Shown: positions 10,226 through 19,230 of the stretch, one piece after another | How positions within the stretch are numbered: the first letter of the stretch is position 1 | How the letters are laid out: the number at the start of each line of letters is the position of its first letter | Assembly (NCBI GenBank): GCA_009829735.1 | Contig: CM020620.1 | Coordinates: 20,620,020-20,684,019, forward strand | Direction of reading: 5' to 3' | DNA from: Pyropia yezoensis | Taxonomy: Eukaryota > Rhodophyta > Bangiophyceae > Bangiales > Bangiaceae | Length of the DNA: 64,000 nucleotides | Position numbers and translations under genes: made by a program | The notes under the pieces: generated by a model | What the model saw: only the letters and a program-made list of their open reading frames with translations | Database searches by the model: none | Told to the model about the DNA's origin: nothing

Positions 10226-13200
10226 CCGCTGGGACTAAGACTGACCCAAAGGCTCCAGCGGTAATGAAGCGGGTTGCTTCACGCTCACCGACCCATGGGA
10301 GAGTGAAGGTCCTGACTCGACCTCGAGGGGTGAGACCTAGGGACAAGGCCCCTCCTCAGAAGCACGACCCGAGTCGGATTGTGTCAGTGCTGGTAGGGAG
10401 TAACTACCAGGTCGCAGCTCGACTCTGGCTGCAGGATGGATATGAGTTTACCTCTCGTGTCATAGTCGACACAGGCTCTGCTGCCTCTCTCATTAGGCAA
10501 GACTTATTGCCAGAGGGGACAGATGTGAGCCCCGCCGGCTCACCCGAGTGGCGTATGTTTGATGTCAATGGGGGACTCCTCCCCATTGTTGGGTCTATTG
10601 CATTGACTGTTTGCATTGGGTTCTACCAGACGCAGGTGAACTTTGGAGTAGTCTCCAATATGTCAGTCCCCGTACTCCTGGGAACTGACTATCTGGACCT
10701 CCATGTCCCGGCCGTCTGTGGACCGGAAGGGATAATCCGAATGCGTAATGGAGAGACTGTCCCCATATTGCGTAAAGGGAGGACTGTTTCCCCTACGACT
10801 CATCAACCTAGGGAAAACTCTCCCAAGGGTGGAGGCTCTACGACCCATGTACGAGTATGTAAGGGTACGGTAGTCCCGCCCCGATCAAGGACCTTTGTGC
10901 GAGTACGCACACGGTTTCGAGGGAATGGACTTGTTTCCCCCGTGGACCGAGTCTATTATACTCACCAAGTGCAAGTTGCTTGGGGCCCCATGACTTGTGG
11001 GGATGACCAAACCTGGTGGGTGGAGGTCCTCAACACGTCGGAGGAACCTCGACGACTCCCCGGAGGCATGAAGATTGCGTCGATCTCTACCTTTGAGGGG
11101 AATGTCGTTGCTGTGACTCAACAGCAATGGAAGGATATTGGAATGGCAGGCTCTGCCGACCAATCGAGTTCATCGACGGCTAAGTCGCCGACGGTACATC
11201 GGGAGAACATCCCGGAGTGTTTACATGGACGACTGGATGAGTTAATCCAGAAGCATCACAAGTTGTGGAATGGTGACCTTGGGCTCATCAAGGCCACCGA
11301 ACACAGAATCGTGTTGAAGCCAGGGGCTAGGCCAGTTCGCCTGAGTCCCTACCGTATGGGACCAGACTCACGGGAACTCACCCGAGAGCAGGTCCAACGG
11401 ATGCAAGACATGGGTGTCATTGAGCCTTGCTCAAGTGAGTGGGCCAGTCCCATAGTCTTGGTGCCCAAGTCAGACGGCACGATGCGGTTCTGCATCGATT
11501 ATCGTAAGCTAAACGAGCGGACGGTAAGGGATAGTTACCCCTTACCCCGTATGGACGATTGCCTTGACTCACTCGGTGAGGCACAGTACTTTTCCACGTT
11601 GGACTGCAACGCGGGGTACTGGCAGATACCCATCCGCAAGGAGGACAGACACTTCACCACCTTCACGTGTCACTGTGGAGTTTATCAGTGTACACGGCTC
11701 CCTTTTGGGCTTTGCAATGCACCTGCGACTTTCCAGCGTGCTATTGACTTGATACTTGCCGGAGTCAAGTGGCAGATCGCCCTGGTGTATCTGGACGATA
11801 TCATTGTGTTCTCCGGGACTGCCGAAGAACACTTGTCCCACTTGGACAGAGTGTTTACCCTGTTGGGTGAAGCAGGAGTAACACTCAAACCTACGAAGTG
11901 TCACCTCTTTAGTAATGAGGTGGAGTACCTCGGCCATATAGTCCGGCCAGGTCGCATTCTGGTCAATGAGAAGAACCTCATGGCCATCCGTCGGGCGAAG
12001 TTCCCCCAGACGCAGACACAACTCAGGAGCTTCCTGGGTATGTGTAACGTATACAGACGCTTTGTGGCGAACTATGCCAAAGTGTCTGCACCGTTGAACC
12101 ACTTGGTAAGTTCCAAGATGCCCAAGCGCTTGGATGCTCCCAAACCCCCGGAGCAAGAAGCGTTTGATAGGTTGCGAGAGCTCCTCTGCAACCCACCGGT
12201 GTTAGCGATCCCGAGACCGGGGGCTCACTACATCGTTGATGTGGACGCAAGTTACGACCAACTCGGTTGTTGCTTACTCCAACAACAGCCTTCGGGGGAG
12301 TATTTACCCGTTGGCTATTTCAGTAAGGGACTCTCACCCGCCCAGAAGAACTATTCTGTGACGGAGGTAGAGGGTCTTGGCGTGGTATGGGCAGTCTCCA
12401 TGCTACGGCCATACATCGAAGGAAGGAAGTTCCTCATTCGATGTGACCACAAGGCTTTGAAGTGGATACTCACCACTACAGCCTGTACGAATAACCGACT
12501 CAATCGATGGCGACTCTGCCTCGCTGAGTTCGATTATGATGTTGAATATCGGCCAGGCCCGAAGCATGCGGTTGCGGACGCGTTGTCTCGCATACCGACG
12601 GATGGGAAAGACACTTCCCCTATCCCTGAGGAACTCCCTCATGTGGCAGTGACCACTCGCTCCGGAACTGTCCTCGACCCGAGGATGCCTGGCATGGCCA
12701 AATTATTACCCGTGTCTTTGGATGAGTTTGTCCAGGCACAGGAGAGCGACAAACTTTGTCGACGACTCAGGAAGGAGCTCGACCAGGCTCAACCGACTCG
12801 GTTCTTCCTGAATGACAACGGCATACTCTGCCGTAAGGGATATACCCAGGGGGACAAGCAAGTCGTCGTCCCCAAGGAGTTACGCAAGAGTATCCTCCAA
12901 CGGGAGCACTCCTCACCGTTGGGTGGACACCCAGGGTCTACGAGGATGTATCAGACCCTACGTAAGAAGTACTATTGGCCATCACTCGTGGCTGATGTGT
13001 ACGGATATGTAGCCGCATGCGCGACTTGCGCAAAGAATAGACTCATGGAGTCCCGGCAGACTTCTTCCATGAGACTCTTTCCTGCAACAGAGCCGTTTGC
13101 AGCGATAGCAGTGGACTTACTCGGTCCACTACCACGAACACCTGAAGGATATGAGTACCTTCTGGTGATGTGTGATCGCTTCACTAAGCTCACACGGGTA

Positions 13201-14253
13201 TCCCCACTCAAGGATATCACAGCCGTGGACGTTCTGAGTGAGTTACTCGACGTCTGGGTTGCCAGTTATGGCATCCCCGACTCTATCCTTTCGGATAACG
13301 GACCACAGTTTGCGTCCGTCCTGTATCAGGGAGTCATGAAGATGTTGGGGGTGCAGACGAACTTCGCCACCCCTTACCATCCCCAGACTAATGGGCAGGT
13401 GGAACGATTCAACAGGACTCTAGTGCGCCAGTTGCGTCACTATGTCCATGACCATGTAGTCACATGGGCTCGTTATGCGTCACTACTCGTGACAGCATAC
13501 AACTCCCAGATACATAGTAGTACGGGAGAGGCACCGTTTGCCTTCGTCTGCCCCCGACGACTTCCGTCAGTAGCTGTGGAGCGTCTCACCCAGACTGAGG
13601 GTGAGACTTCGACTCAAACACCGAGTCAGGCGAAAGCCTCCCTACTCCAGAGACTGGAGGAGATGATACCCCTTGTCCGGGCTACTATGGAGAAGGCCCA
13701 AGCCCGTTACAAGAGGTACTTCGATGTCCGAGTCAGACATCGTCGCGATCCGCTCCGAGTTGGAGATTGGATTTATGTTAACTCCCACGACAATAAGGGA
13801 GGGAAATTGGTCTTCAAGACTCTGGGACCATATCACATCCTTAAAACGGATGGACGTCGGTTAACCATCGAGAGTGATGATGGTATCCGGACAATAAATG
13901 GGAATCACGCGACTCGCGCACCCGAACCCCCAGAGGGAGATCCCGCTTGGGAAAGGGCTTTGCAAGCATGGAAAGTCCCATCCTTGCCGACCTCTTCCAA
14001 TAAGCCATTGGAGGCGGTGTTCGACAAGTTTGTCGGGCACGGATATGATGAGTCGGGGCGACTCATGCTCCGAGTCAGGTGGTTCGGGTATGGACCAACT
14101 TCCGACACATGGGAGTTTGTAGAGGACCTACCAGTAGAGAAGGTCCGTAGATACTGCCAGACTGTGGGCATATCTATACGCCGACGTAGCACTCGTACGT
14201 CGGGGGATGAAGTCCCTGCTCCAAGTCAGAGCAGAGCGGCAAGCCAACCATGA
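10213..14253 (+). CDS. pol: Element A Pol (protease, RT, RNase H, integrase, chromodomain)
   Basis: Read in the -1 frame after gag; the first ATG is at 10264 (1329 residues from there). Domains by residue from that ATG: protease with VDTGSA near 66; reverse transcriptase about 355-560 with YLDDIIVFS near 508; RNase H about 650-780 (VDVDAS, VTEVEGLGVVW, DALSRIP); integrase zinc domain about 880-925 (H, H, CATC) and DD35E core with Asp in AVDLLG near 950, Asp in SDNGPQF near 1010 and Glu in QVERFN near 1046; chromodomain about 1253-1303 (LRVRWFGYGPTSDTWE). The order and chromodomain place it in the chromovirus branch of Ty3/Gypsy. No stops or frameshifts. It copies RNA to DNA and integrates it; the chromodomain probably targets marked chromatin. 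Confidence 0.96.
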   Translation, partial: GKRLAAGTKTDPKAPAVMKRVASRSPTHGRVKVLTRPRGVRPRDKAPPQKHDPSRIVSVLVGSNYQVAARLWLQDGYEFTSRVIVDTGSAASLIRQDLLPEGTDVSPAGSPEWRMFDVNGGLLPIVGSIALTVCIGFYQTQVNFGVVSNMSVPVLLGTDYLDLHVPAVCGPEGIIRMRNGETVPILRKGRTVSPTTHQPRENSPKGGGSTTHVRVCKGTVVPPRSRTFVRVRTRFRGNGLVSPVDRVYYTHQVQVAWGPMTCGDDQTWWVEVLNTSEEPRRLPGGMKIASISTFEGNVVAVTQQQWKDIGMAGSADQSSSSTAKSPTVHRENIPECLHGRLDELIQKHHKLWNGDLGLIKATEHRIVLKPGARPVRLSPYRMGPDSRELTREQVQRMQDMGVIEPCSSEWASPIVLVPKSDGTMRFCIDYRKLNERTVRDSYPLPRMDDCLDSLGEAQYFSTLDCNAGYWQIPIRKEDRHFTTFTCHCGVYQCTRLPFGLCNAPATFQRAIDLILAGVKWQIALVYLDDIIVFSGTAEEHLSHLDRVFTLLGEAGVTLKPTKCHLFSNEVEYLGHIVRPGRILVNEKNLMAIRRAKFPQTQTQLRSFLGMCNVYRRFVANYAKVSAPLNHLVSSKMPKRLDAPKPPEQEAFDRLRELLCNPPVLAIPRPGAHYIVDVDASYDQLGCCLLQQQPSGEYLPVGYFSKGLSPAQKNYSVTEVEGLGVVWAVSMLRPYIEGRKFLIRCDHKALKWILTTTACTNNRLNRWRLCLAEFDYDVEYRPGPKHAVADALSRIPTDGKDTSPIPEELPHVAVTTRSGTVLDPRMPGMAKLLPVSLDEFVQAQESDKLCRRLRKELDQAQPTRFFLNDNGILCRKGYTQGDKQVVVPKELRKSILQREHSSPLGGHPGSTRMYQTLRKKYYWPSLVADVYGYVAACATCAKNRLMESRQTSSMRLFPATEPFAAIAVDLLGPLPRTPEGYEYLLVMCDRFTKLTRVSPLKDITAVDVLSELLDVWVASYGIPDSILSDNGPQFASVLYQGVMKMLGVQTNFATPYHPQTNGQVERFNRTLVRQLRHYVHDHVVTWARYASLLVTAYNSQIHSSTGEAPFAFVCPRRLPSVAVERLTQTEGETSTQTPSQAKASLLQRLEEMIPLVRATMEKAQARYKRYFDVRVRHRRDPLRVGDWIYVNSHDNKGGKLVFKTLGPYHILKTDGRRLTIESDDGIRTINGNHATRAPEPPEGDPAWERALQAWKVPSLPTSSNKPLEAVFDKFVGHGYDESGRLMLRVRWFGYGPTSDTWEFVEDLPVEKVRRYCQTVGISIRRRSTRTSGDEVPAPSQSRAASQP

Positions 14254-15180
14254 GTACAAACACATACCATGGTTCTTCAAAGATTCTCTACTAACAAAGC
14301 CGACTATGGCACAATACAAAACGAGAAGAATACCCACCACTCTTCTCACCAAGGAAAGAACAAGTCGTTCGACCGCTGACTCTAGCGTTCCATATGGCCA
14401 CCCCCACCACCCTGGGAGAAAAGGGTACTGGTGCTCACGCTCCTCCAGAGGTACGTGGGTGAACTCCACCCGCGACCCGTGGATGAGGAAGCCCGAGGAG
14501 CCCCGGAGTCGGAACTCCTCTCGCACCACGCCGTGTTGGGCGTGGGCGTCCTCTCCGCCCAGGTAGGGACGGGGAAGGGCACACCACTCGGTAGACACAA
14601 CCGCGTGGGTGTCGTCGATCTCCTTGTCGCCCGACCCCAAGGCGAGGGAGGTTGACAACGCCTGGACTTCAGGCGCGTCCGCCAGGCAGAGTAGCGCTGG
14701 TAGGTCGCAGACCACCCCATCAGGTAGAGTCACCTGGTTGGGGTACCGACGAGTCCGGCGGTACCATACGTCGGTCCGCCGTGGCTCGGGGATGATCAAG
14801 TAGACATCCTTGAGCTTGCAGTCGGGAAGCTCCCCGACTGACTTGGGAGGCGCCCAGGTTCGGGGCCCCATAGGAGGACGGGGCCGCGGCGGGAGTAGCA
14901 GCCGTGACTCAGGAAGGCGGGGGATGGGAGTCACATCCCCTTCCGCCACCGGGTTGGAAGACCCATCCCCCGGTGGGACCACGGCCGAGGGGGCAGTAGG
15001 AGGTGATGGGGCGGGGACGGCTGAGGCGGCCGCCTCCGACCCTCGCCCGGGACGAGTCGTCTCCATGGCCGACCCCCGGCTGAGAGACTCCTCAGTCCCG
15101 AGGGCCTCCTCTCCCGTCCGTCGCTTGTCCGACAGAGACGTCGGAGACGGGGACAAAGGCCGACTCGGCTCACCCGCCAT
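14128..15180 (-). CDS. Element A antisense ORF (aORF-A)
   Basis: 350 residues starting MAGEPSRP, on the strand opposite to gag-pol, between pol and the 3' LTR; its last 126 bp overlap the pol 3' end. The N-terminal half is Pro/Ser/Arg-rich. Then comes VYLIIPEPRR...RRYPNQVTLPDG, resembling core positions in aORF-B (DFLVSCNHQ...YYPK...EVEIPVG) and aORF-C (PYLVTSAQL...YYPK...QVEVPYG). After that A diverges, and near the C-terminus it has a hydrophobic run (VVGILLVLYCAIVGF) that could span a membrane. Antisense genes in this position are known in plant Tat-lineage elements (for example gene23 of Grande). The GC-rich sequence allows chance ORFs, so A alone would be weak; the shared motif raises it. 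Function unknown. Confidence 0.45.
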   Translation of the reverse strand: MAGEPSRPLSPSPTSLSDKRRTGEEALGTEESLSRGSAMETTRPGRGSEAAASAVPAPSPPTAPSAVVPPGDGSSNPVAEGDVTPIPRLPESRLLLPPRPRPPMGPRTWAPPKSVGELPDCKLKDVYLIIPEPRRTDVWYRRTRRYPNQVTLPDGVVCDLPALLCLADAPEVQALSTSLALGSGDKEIDDTHAVVSTEWCALPRPYLGGEDAHAQHGVVREEFRLRGSSGFLIHGSRVEFTHVPLEEREHQYPFLPGWWGWPYGTLESAVERLVLSLVRRVVGILLVLYCAIVGFVSRESLKNHGMCLYSWLACRSALTWSRDFIPRRTSATSAYRYAHSLAVSTDLLYW

Positions 15181-16186
15181 CACGCGACCAACCTTGACCG
15201 ACTCGGTGAGGTTGAGCACGGGGGGGGGACACGACCCGCTCCCCCTCCGACGACAACCAACCTTGACCGACTCGGTGAGGTAGAGCAAGGGGGGGGGACA
15301 CGACCCTCACCCCCCACCGACAACGAAGAAGCCCGACACAAGGGGCAGCGCGGGGAAGACACAACCCCGCCAACGAGGACAAAGGGGGGGGAACACAACC
15401 CACGCCCCCACCGACAACGAAGACGCCCGACACAGGGGCGGAAGGGGGAAGACACCACCCCAACCAACGACACCAACCGCACGGCGGGAAGAGACAGACC
15501 CGCCGACGCGAGGGAGCAGCGGCGGGAAGGCACACACCCGCCCGCACACACGAAGGGGAGAGAAGACCCCGCACCGGCGGCCGAGTCCCACCGCCGGCGA
15601 CCGAGTGCAACACCCCCAACTCGGGGTGCGCACACCCCTCAACCCTGACTAGAAAGGGGGGGGAAGGAGTGAGGAACACCCCGCAGAGAGCCAGCTGGGG
15701 GTGGATCGAGCTGAAGGGGGGGACACAACCCGACCCCCCGAGAGCAACCGTACCCCAACTGAAGGGGCAGGTGCAGGTCGACGTTCCGAGTGAGAACGTC
15801 GACGCCCTACTCCTCCAGTTGAGGGGCAGGGGGTGTGGCGGAGGTACGCCGACACCCAGGTTAGGGGGCTCACCCACACGTGAGTCCACCCGTGGAGCAC
15901 CCTGACCAGGTGGGGGACGACTTTCCCCCACACCTGTTTCGCGTGGAGGGGGCTCCTCTACCCAGTGTCAGGGCAGAGAGCGCACCCCACGGAGAGGGAC
16001 TGCCTCTCCCGGAGGGCCCCGCCGGACGCGAGTGCAACCCCGGCGTAACCCTGGTGCACGCTAGACGCCAGCGATGCACCGTACTTTGCATCTCAACTCG
16101 GGAATTGCATCCTCCTCTCCCGGTCACTGCGACTCGCCGCTGATTGGACGTCCACCGGGACGGCTGGACTTTTGAGAAGGGGGAAA
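15181..16186 (+). repeat. Element A G-rich internal repeats and polypurine tract
   Basis: Contains two near-identical units with the core TTGACCGACTCGGTGAGGT (from about 15194 and 15261), then irregular repeats of GGGGGGGACACAACCC alternating with ACCGACAACGAAGA up to about 15760. No convincing ORF. Just before the 3' LTR the purine run GAGAAGGGGGAAA (16174-16186) is the expected primer for plus-strand DNA synthesis. Confidence 0.6.
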
Positions 16187-16725
16187 TGTGGGAGATTGGG
16201 CCGGAATTCGGTACCAATACTTTGAAGATTCGGGTCAAGTGGACCTGACCGGAAGTCGAAATTCACCCGACCCACGATGGTGAAACTTCTGACTTCTGGA
16301 CGGAAATTCGACTAGGACTTCCGACATACTAGAGCAGGGTAATGCTGCTGGTATTTGTTTCTTGGGATTTTTGCACGGGAGCCAGACGGATTTCTACGCT
16401 TTGAGTTCTTTGCATGTGGAGTGATATGATTGGTTTGTTTGAGGGTTCATTTTCTGAGTGTTTTGAGGGGTTGCGTGAGCGTGTGAGGAGGGTTGATAAG
16501 GAGGGACAGCAAGGCGGGGAGGGCCCACCTTGGCTGGCCAAGCAAGTAAACACCGTCTGGCTCCGACACATCTTGTTCGTGCCTTGGTGAGCTGACCCGT
16601 TCACCACACGCAAGTTCCGTGTTCGGCTGTGTGGAGGTGCTTGCTTCCGGTGTCCCAAGTTGGGATATCGGCAATACTCCTCTTCCTTCCCTGACTCGGG
16701 GTTGGTGGTTGGGAGTACTGCTACA
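16187..16725 (+). repeat. Element A 3' LTR
   Basis: 539 bp, TGTGGGAG to GCTACA, followed by the target duplication CTGGT and then the remaining 53 bp of the element B LTR. Confidence 0.95.
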
Positions 16726-16730
16726 CTGGT

Positions 16731-16783
16731 GCCCTCTGGTTGTAGTCCCGGGTCGACGCCAAGTCGGGGCCAGGGATGCTACA
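16731..16783 (-). repeat. Element B 3' LTR, second piece
   Basis: 53 bp identical to 25810-25862 of the intact LTR, ending GATGCTACA. Read on the minus strand, the bases just inside it (16786-16796) give a purine run AGGGAAGGAGC, the likely polypurine tract of element B. Confidence 0.93.
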
Positions 16784-16967
16784 TAGCTCCTTCCCTAGTC
16801 CGGCACGTCCTCGGGCCGAACCAGGTGCCACCGTGCACAGCCTCGAGCATGTCCACACCGGTGCCGAGGTCGAGCGTCTTCACCCTGGTCACGATCACCT
16901 GCTCCGGTTCTCTGCCCCCCTTCTCTCCTTCACCTTGGCCCTCTCGTTCCCCCGGAGTCTGGACGTC

Positions 16968-19085
16968 ATGTCCAGTTCCGAGATCCAAGCTGGGCCCGTG
17001 GTTCCGGCGGCGAGTGTTGCGGAGGAGAACTCGGGTAGTCGCGCCCCTCTCCTGCCTCCGGTTCCTCGGGTGTCGATGTCGGCGCCGGTCGCCACGGCGG
17101 GGACGGATCGGGTTCCCCCGGCTTCTGTGATGCACCCGGTCGAGACCCCCCCGGTGGGTCTCCCGGAGATGCTTCTTGGGCAGGACCCTCTGGCGGCCCG
17201 GCGTTACTCCACGGTGGTCGGCAACGCCGGCGTGGCCCAGTGCCAGCAGGATTGCTTGGACCTCTGGCGCAAGGAACTCCAGCGCGGGGTCTTGACAGAG
17301 ATGGATAAGGCTCGTCTTCACACGGCGGACCAGATGCGCCTGGCACAAGACCGCTCCCAGAGCTTCTCGGGTTCCTCCTGGGTTGCTCGTCTGGAGGATC
17401 TCCCCTTCGCGCTGGTGCTGGATCTGCCCTTGACCGAGCGTCGCGTGTCCGCGTCCGTTCTCCGGTGGCCGGAGGAGGAAGGGTACGTCCACCGGGCGCT
17501 CAAGGTCTGGGACGAGGCGCTCAAGGGGTCGGGGAGCCTGAACTGCGACCCCCGTCCGAGCATGGTCGCTCTGGAGCCGCCTTTCCTGACCCGGAAGTAC
17601 TCCAAGTTGTCACCGCCACGGGAGCAAGGCGAGCGACGCGGCCGTCAGCGTGACTTCCTCGTGAGCTGCAACCATCAGGAGTTCTGGAAGCTGGATAAGG
17701 CTAACCGGGCGGCGTACTACCCCAAGGTCATCCCGCAGCAGCAGGAAGTCGAGATCCCGGTCGGGTTTGCTCCTTCCAGCATCCCCTTCACCTGGTACTT
17801 CTTGGACGCCTTGACTCAGGCGTCGATCAAGGGCTTCTTCCACTCGATCCCGTACATGATGTACACGTCCGAGATGACAGTCTTGGCGGCCAACCACTGG
17901 CTTCACGAGGTCTTGGTGTCCAACCGGCTTTGGTTTCTCCCTGACCTCCTGATGGTCTGGATTGTCGACAAGTTGACCGTCGACTTCCTGTGCAGCCAGG
18001 AAGAAGAGTACAAGGGGCTCTTCCAGGCGATGATTGACTTTCGGCGTCTGGTGCCGGTGCATGACCGGAACTTCTTGAACGCGATTGCCGACCAGAACCG
18101 CCCGCGTCGGGATGGCTTCGGTTGGGCGCAGGTGGTCTACCAGTCTTCTCCGGCCAAGGTGCAGCTGGCGACGCCGCTTCCGGCGTGGCCGCAGCTAGGT
18201 AGCTTTCCTGCCCCGGCCGCCCTTGATCTTCTGCCAGTTGGGCCGCCGGTGCAGGAGTCGGGATGGGCCGCGGCGGTCGGTCAGGCGTCTGCGGCGGCTC
18301 CGCTTCCTCCTGTTGCACCTGTCGCCCCGGTGGCCTCGCCTGAACCGTCGCCGGCGCGTTCACGCCCTGTTCCGGCTGTGCCGGTACTTCAAGCTCCTCC
18401 GGCACCGCGCCTGTCTGCGGCGAGTCTGGGGGTGACCGTGCGGTCGCCTACCACTCCAGCCGCTCCGCCTCGGACGCCTTCATCCAACGCCGGCGGCGCT
18501 GTGCCTCCGCTGGAGTTGGGTACTCCGGTTTCGGGGGCCGTTGTGGACTGTCCGGTGGTGTCATCCTCGGGGCGGTTCGAGATTCCGGCGCCGACTCTGC
18601 GCCTTACCCGCTTCCGGGTGCCTGACTGGTACCTGATCCAAGGTGGTCCGACATGCGACCAGTACGACGTCGGTATGATTGAAGACCAGCTGGGTCGTCT
18701 TCCGGTGCAGGTTGAAGGCGTTGGGTCCTCCCTGGTGCTGGGTACTTACGCCAGCGTCTTGAACAACGTGGTTGACCGGGTGTTTGCTTGCGCGGACAGC
18801 GGCCAGATGTCGAACAGCCCGGTGGTTGGCGAACTTCTGGCGACCTTGACGCGGCATGGCTTGGCCCAGCAGTGGTCAGAAACCTTCACTGGCTTCCAGG
18901 GGCGCCGACGGGCATATCTGGATGAGCGGGAGCCCCCGGCAACTACCGGTACTACTCCGATGGCGTCATACCGGGATGCACCGCGTCCACCGCACTACGT
19001 CATCCCGTCTTCCTCCGGTTCCCGTCGTGCCGCGGAGGCAGCGCTGGAGGACACTCCCGCGGCTCAGCGTCCGCGCCGGGAGTAG
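16968..19085 (+). CDS. Element B antisense ORF (aORF-B)
   Basis: 705 residues from MSSSEIQAG, on the strand opposite to gag-pol, running from just inside the 3' LTR toward the pol 3' end and stopping 146 bp before it. Layout: Pro/Ser-rich N-terminus; a folded-looking region about 70-395 with DFLVSCNHQEFWKLDKANR, AAYYPKVIPQQQ, VEIPVGFAPS and HWLHEVLVSNRLWFLPDLL; a Pro/Ala-rich linker about 400-535; and a second conserved-looking region about 540-660. Element C carries a clearly related antisense ORF with the same order of blocks, element A a shorter one. No nuclease, protease or envelope motif is visible. It could be an accessory protein or an antisense regulator. An in-frame ATG at 16776 in the LTR end would give a longer N-terminus. 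Confidence 0.65.
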   Translation: MSSSEIQAGPVVPAASVAEENSGSRAPLLPPVPRVSMSAPVATAGTDRVPPASVMHPVETPPVGLPEMLLGQDPLAARRYSTVVGNAGVAQCQQDCLDLWRKELQRGVLTEMDKARLHTADQMRLAQDRSQSFSGSSWVARLEDLPFALVLDLPLTERRVSASVLRWPEEEGYVHRALKVWDEALKGSGSLNCDPRPSMVALEPPFLTRKYSKLSPPREQGERRGRQRDFLVSCNHQEFWKLDKANRAAYYPKVIPQQQEVEIPVGFAPSSIPFTWYFLDALTQASIKGFFHSIPYMMYTSEMTVLAANHWLHEVLVSNRLWFLPDLLMVWIVDKLTVDFLCSQEEEYKGLFQAMIDFRRLVPVHDRNFLNAIADQNRPRRDGFGWAQVVYQSSPAKVQLATPLPAWPQLGSFPAPAALDLLPVGPPVQESGWAAAVGQASAAAPLPPVAPVAPVASPEPSPARSRPVPAVPVLQAPPAPRLSAASLGVTVRSPTTPAAPPRTPSSNAGGAVPPLELGTPVSGAVVDCPVVSSSGRFEIPAPTLRLTRFRVPDWYLIQGGPTCDQYDVGMIEDQLGRLPVQVEGVGSSLVLGTYASVLNNVVDRVFACADSGQMSNSPVVGELLATLTRHGLAQQWSETFTGFQGRRRAYLDEREPPATTGTTPMASYRDAPRPPHYVIPSSSGSRRAAEAALEDTPAAQRPRRE

Positions 19086-19230
19086 TAGTTGGAGGCAAGG
19101 AGGGTGAGGGTCTTGGGAGAAGCGAGGAGGGAAGAGGCGGAGAGAAGGGTTGCCCGAGCGGGTGCTTGTTTTCCTTGATTGTTCCATGCTTGTATTGCGT
19201 GTTCTCCTTGATATACCCGTTCCCTTCTTC

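Larger units (their letters stand above)
7606..16725 (+). mobile_element. Ty3/Gypsy chromovirus A, intact, nested in element B
   Basis: 9120 bp with 539-bp LTRs at both ends (about three differences by eye) and a perfect target duplication CTGGT at 7601-7605 and 16726-16730. The gag and pol frames are open throughout, all protease, RT, RNase H and integrase signature residues are present, and a primer site and a purine tract flank the internal region. It therefore looks capable of autonomous transposition. It landed in the LTR of element B and is younger than it. An antisense ORF lies between pol and the 3' LTR. Confidence 0.96.

Noticed and set aside
11569-12156. 195-codon minus-strand frame within element A pol
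   Set aside because: Antisense shadow of the RT coding region. Unlike the 3' antisense ORFs it has no counterpart with a shared motif that is not explained by pol conservation.
14430-14600. Envelope-like gene in element A because of the hydrophobic C-terminal segment of the antisense ORF
   Set aside because: One hydrophobic stretch at the end of an antisense frame, no signal peptide, cleavage site or fusion-peptide pattern, and the other two antisense ORFs lack it.
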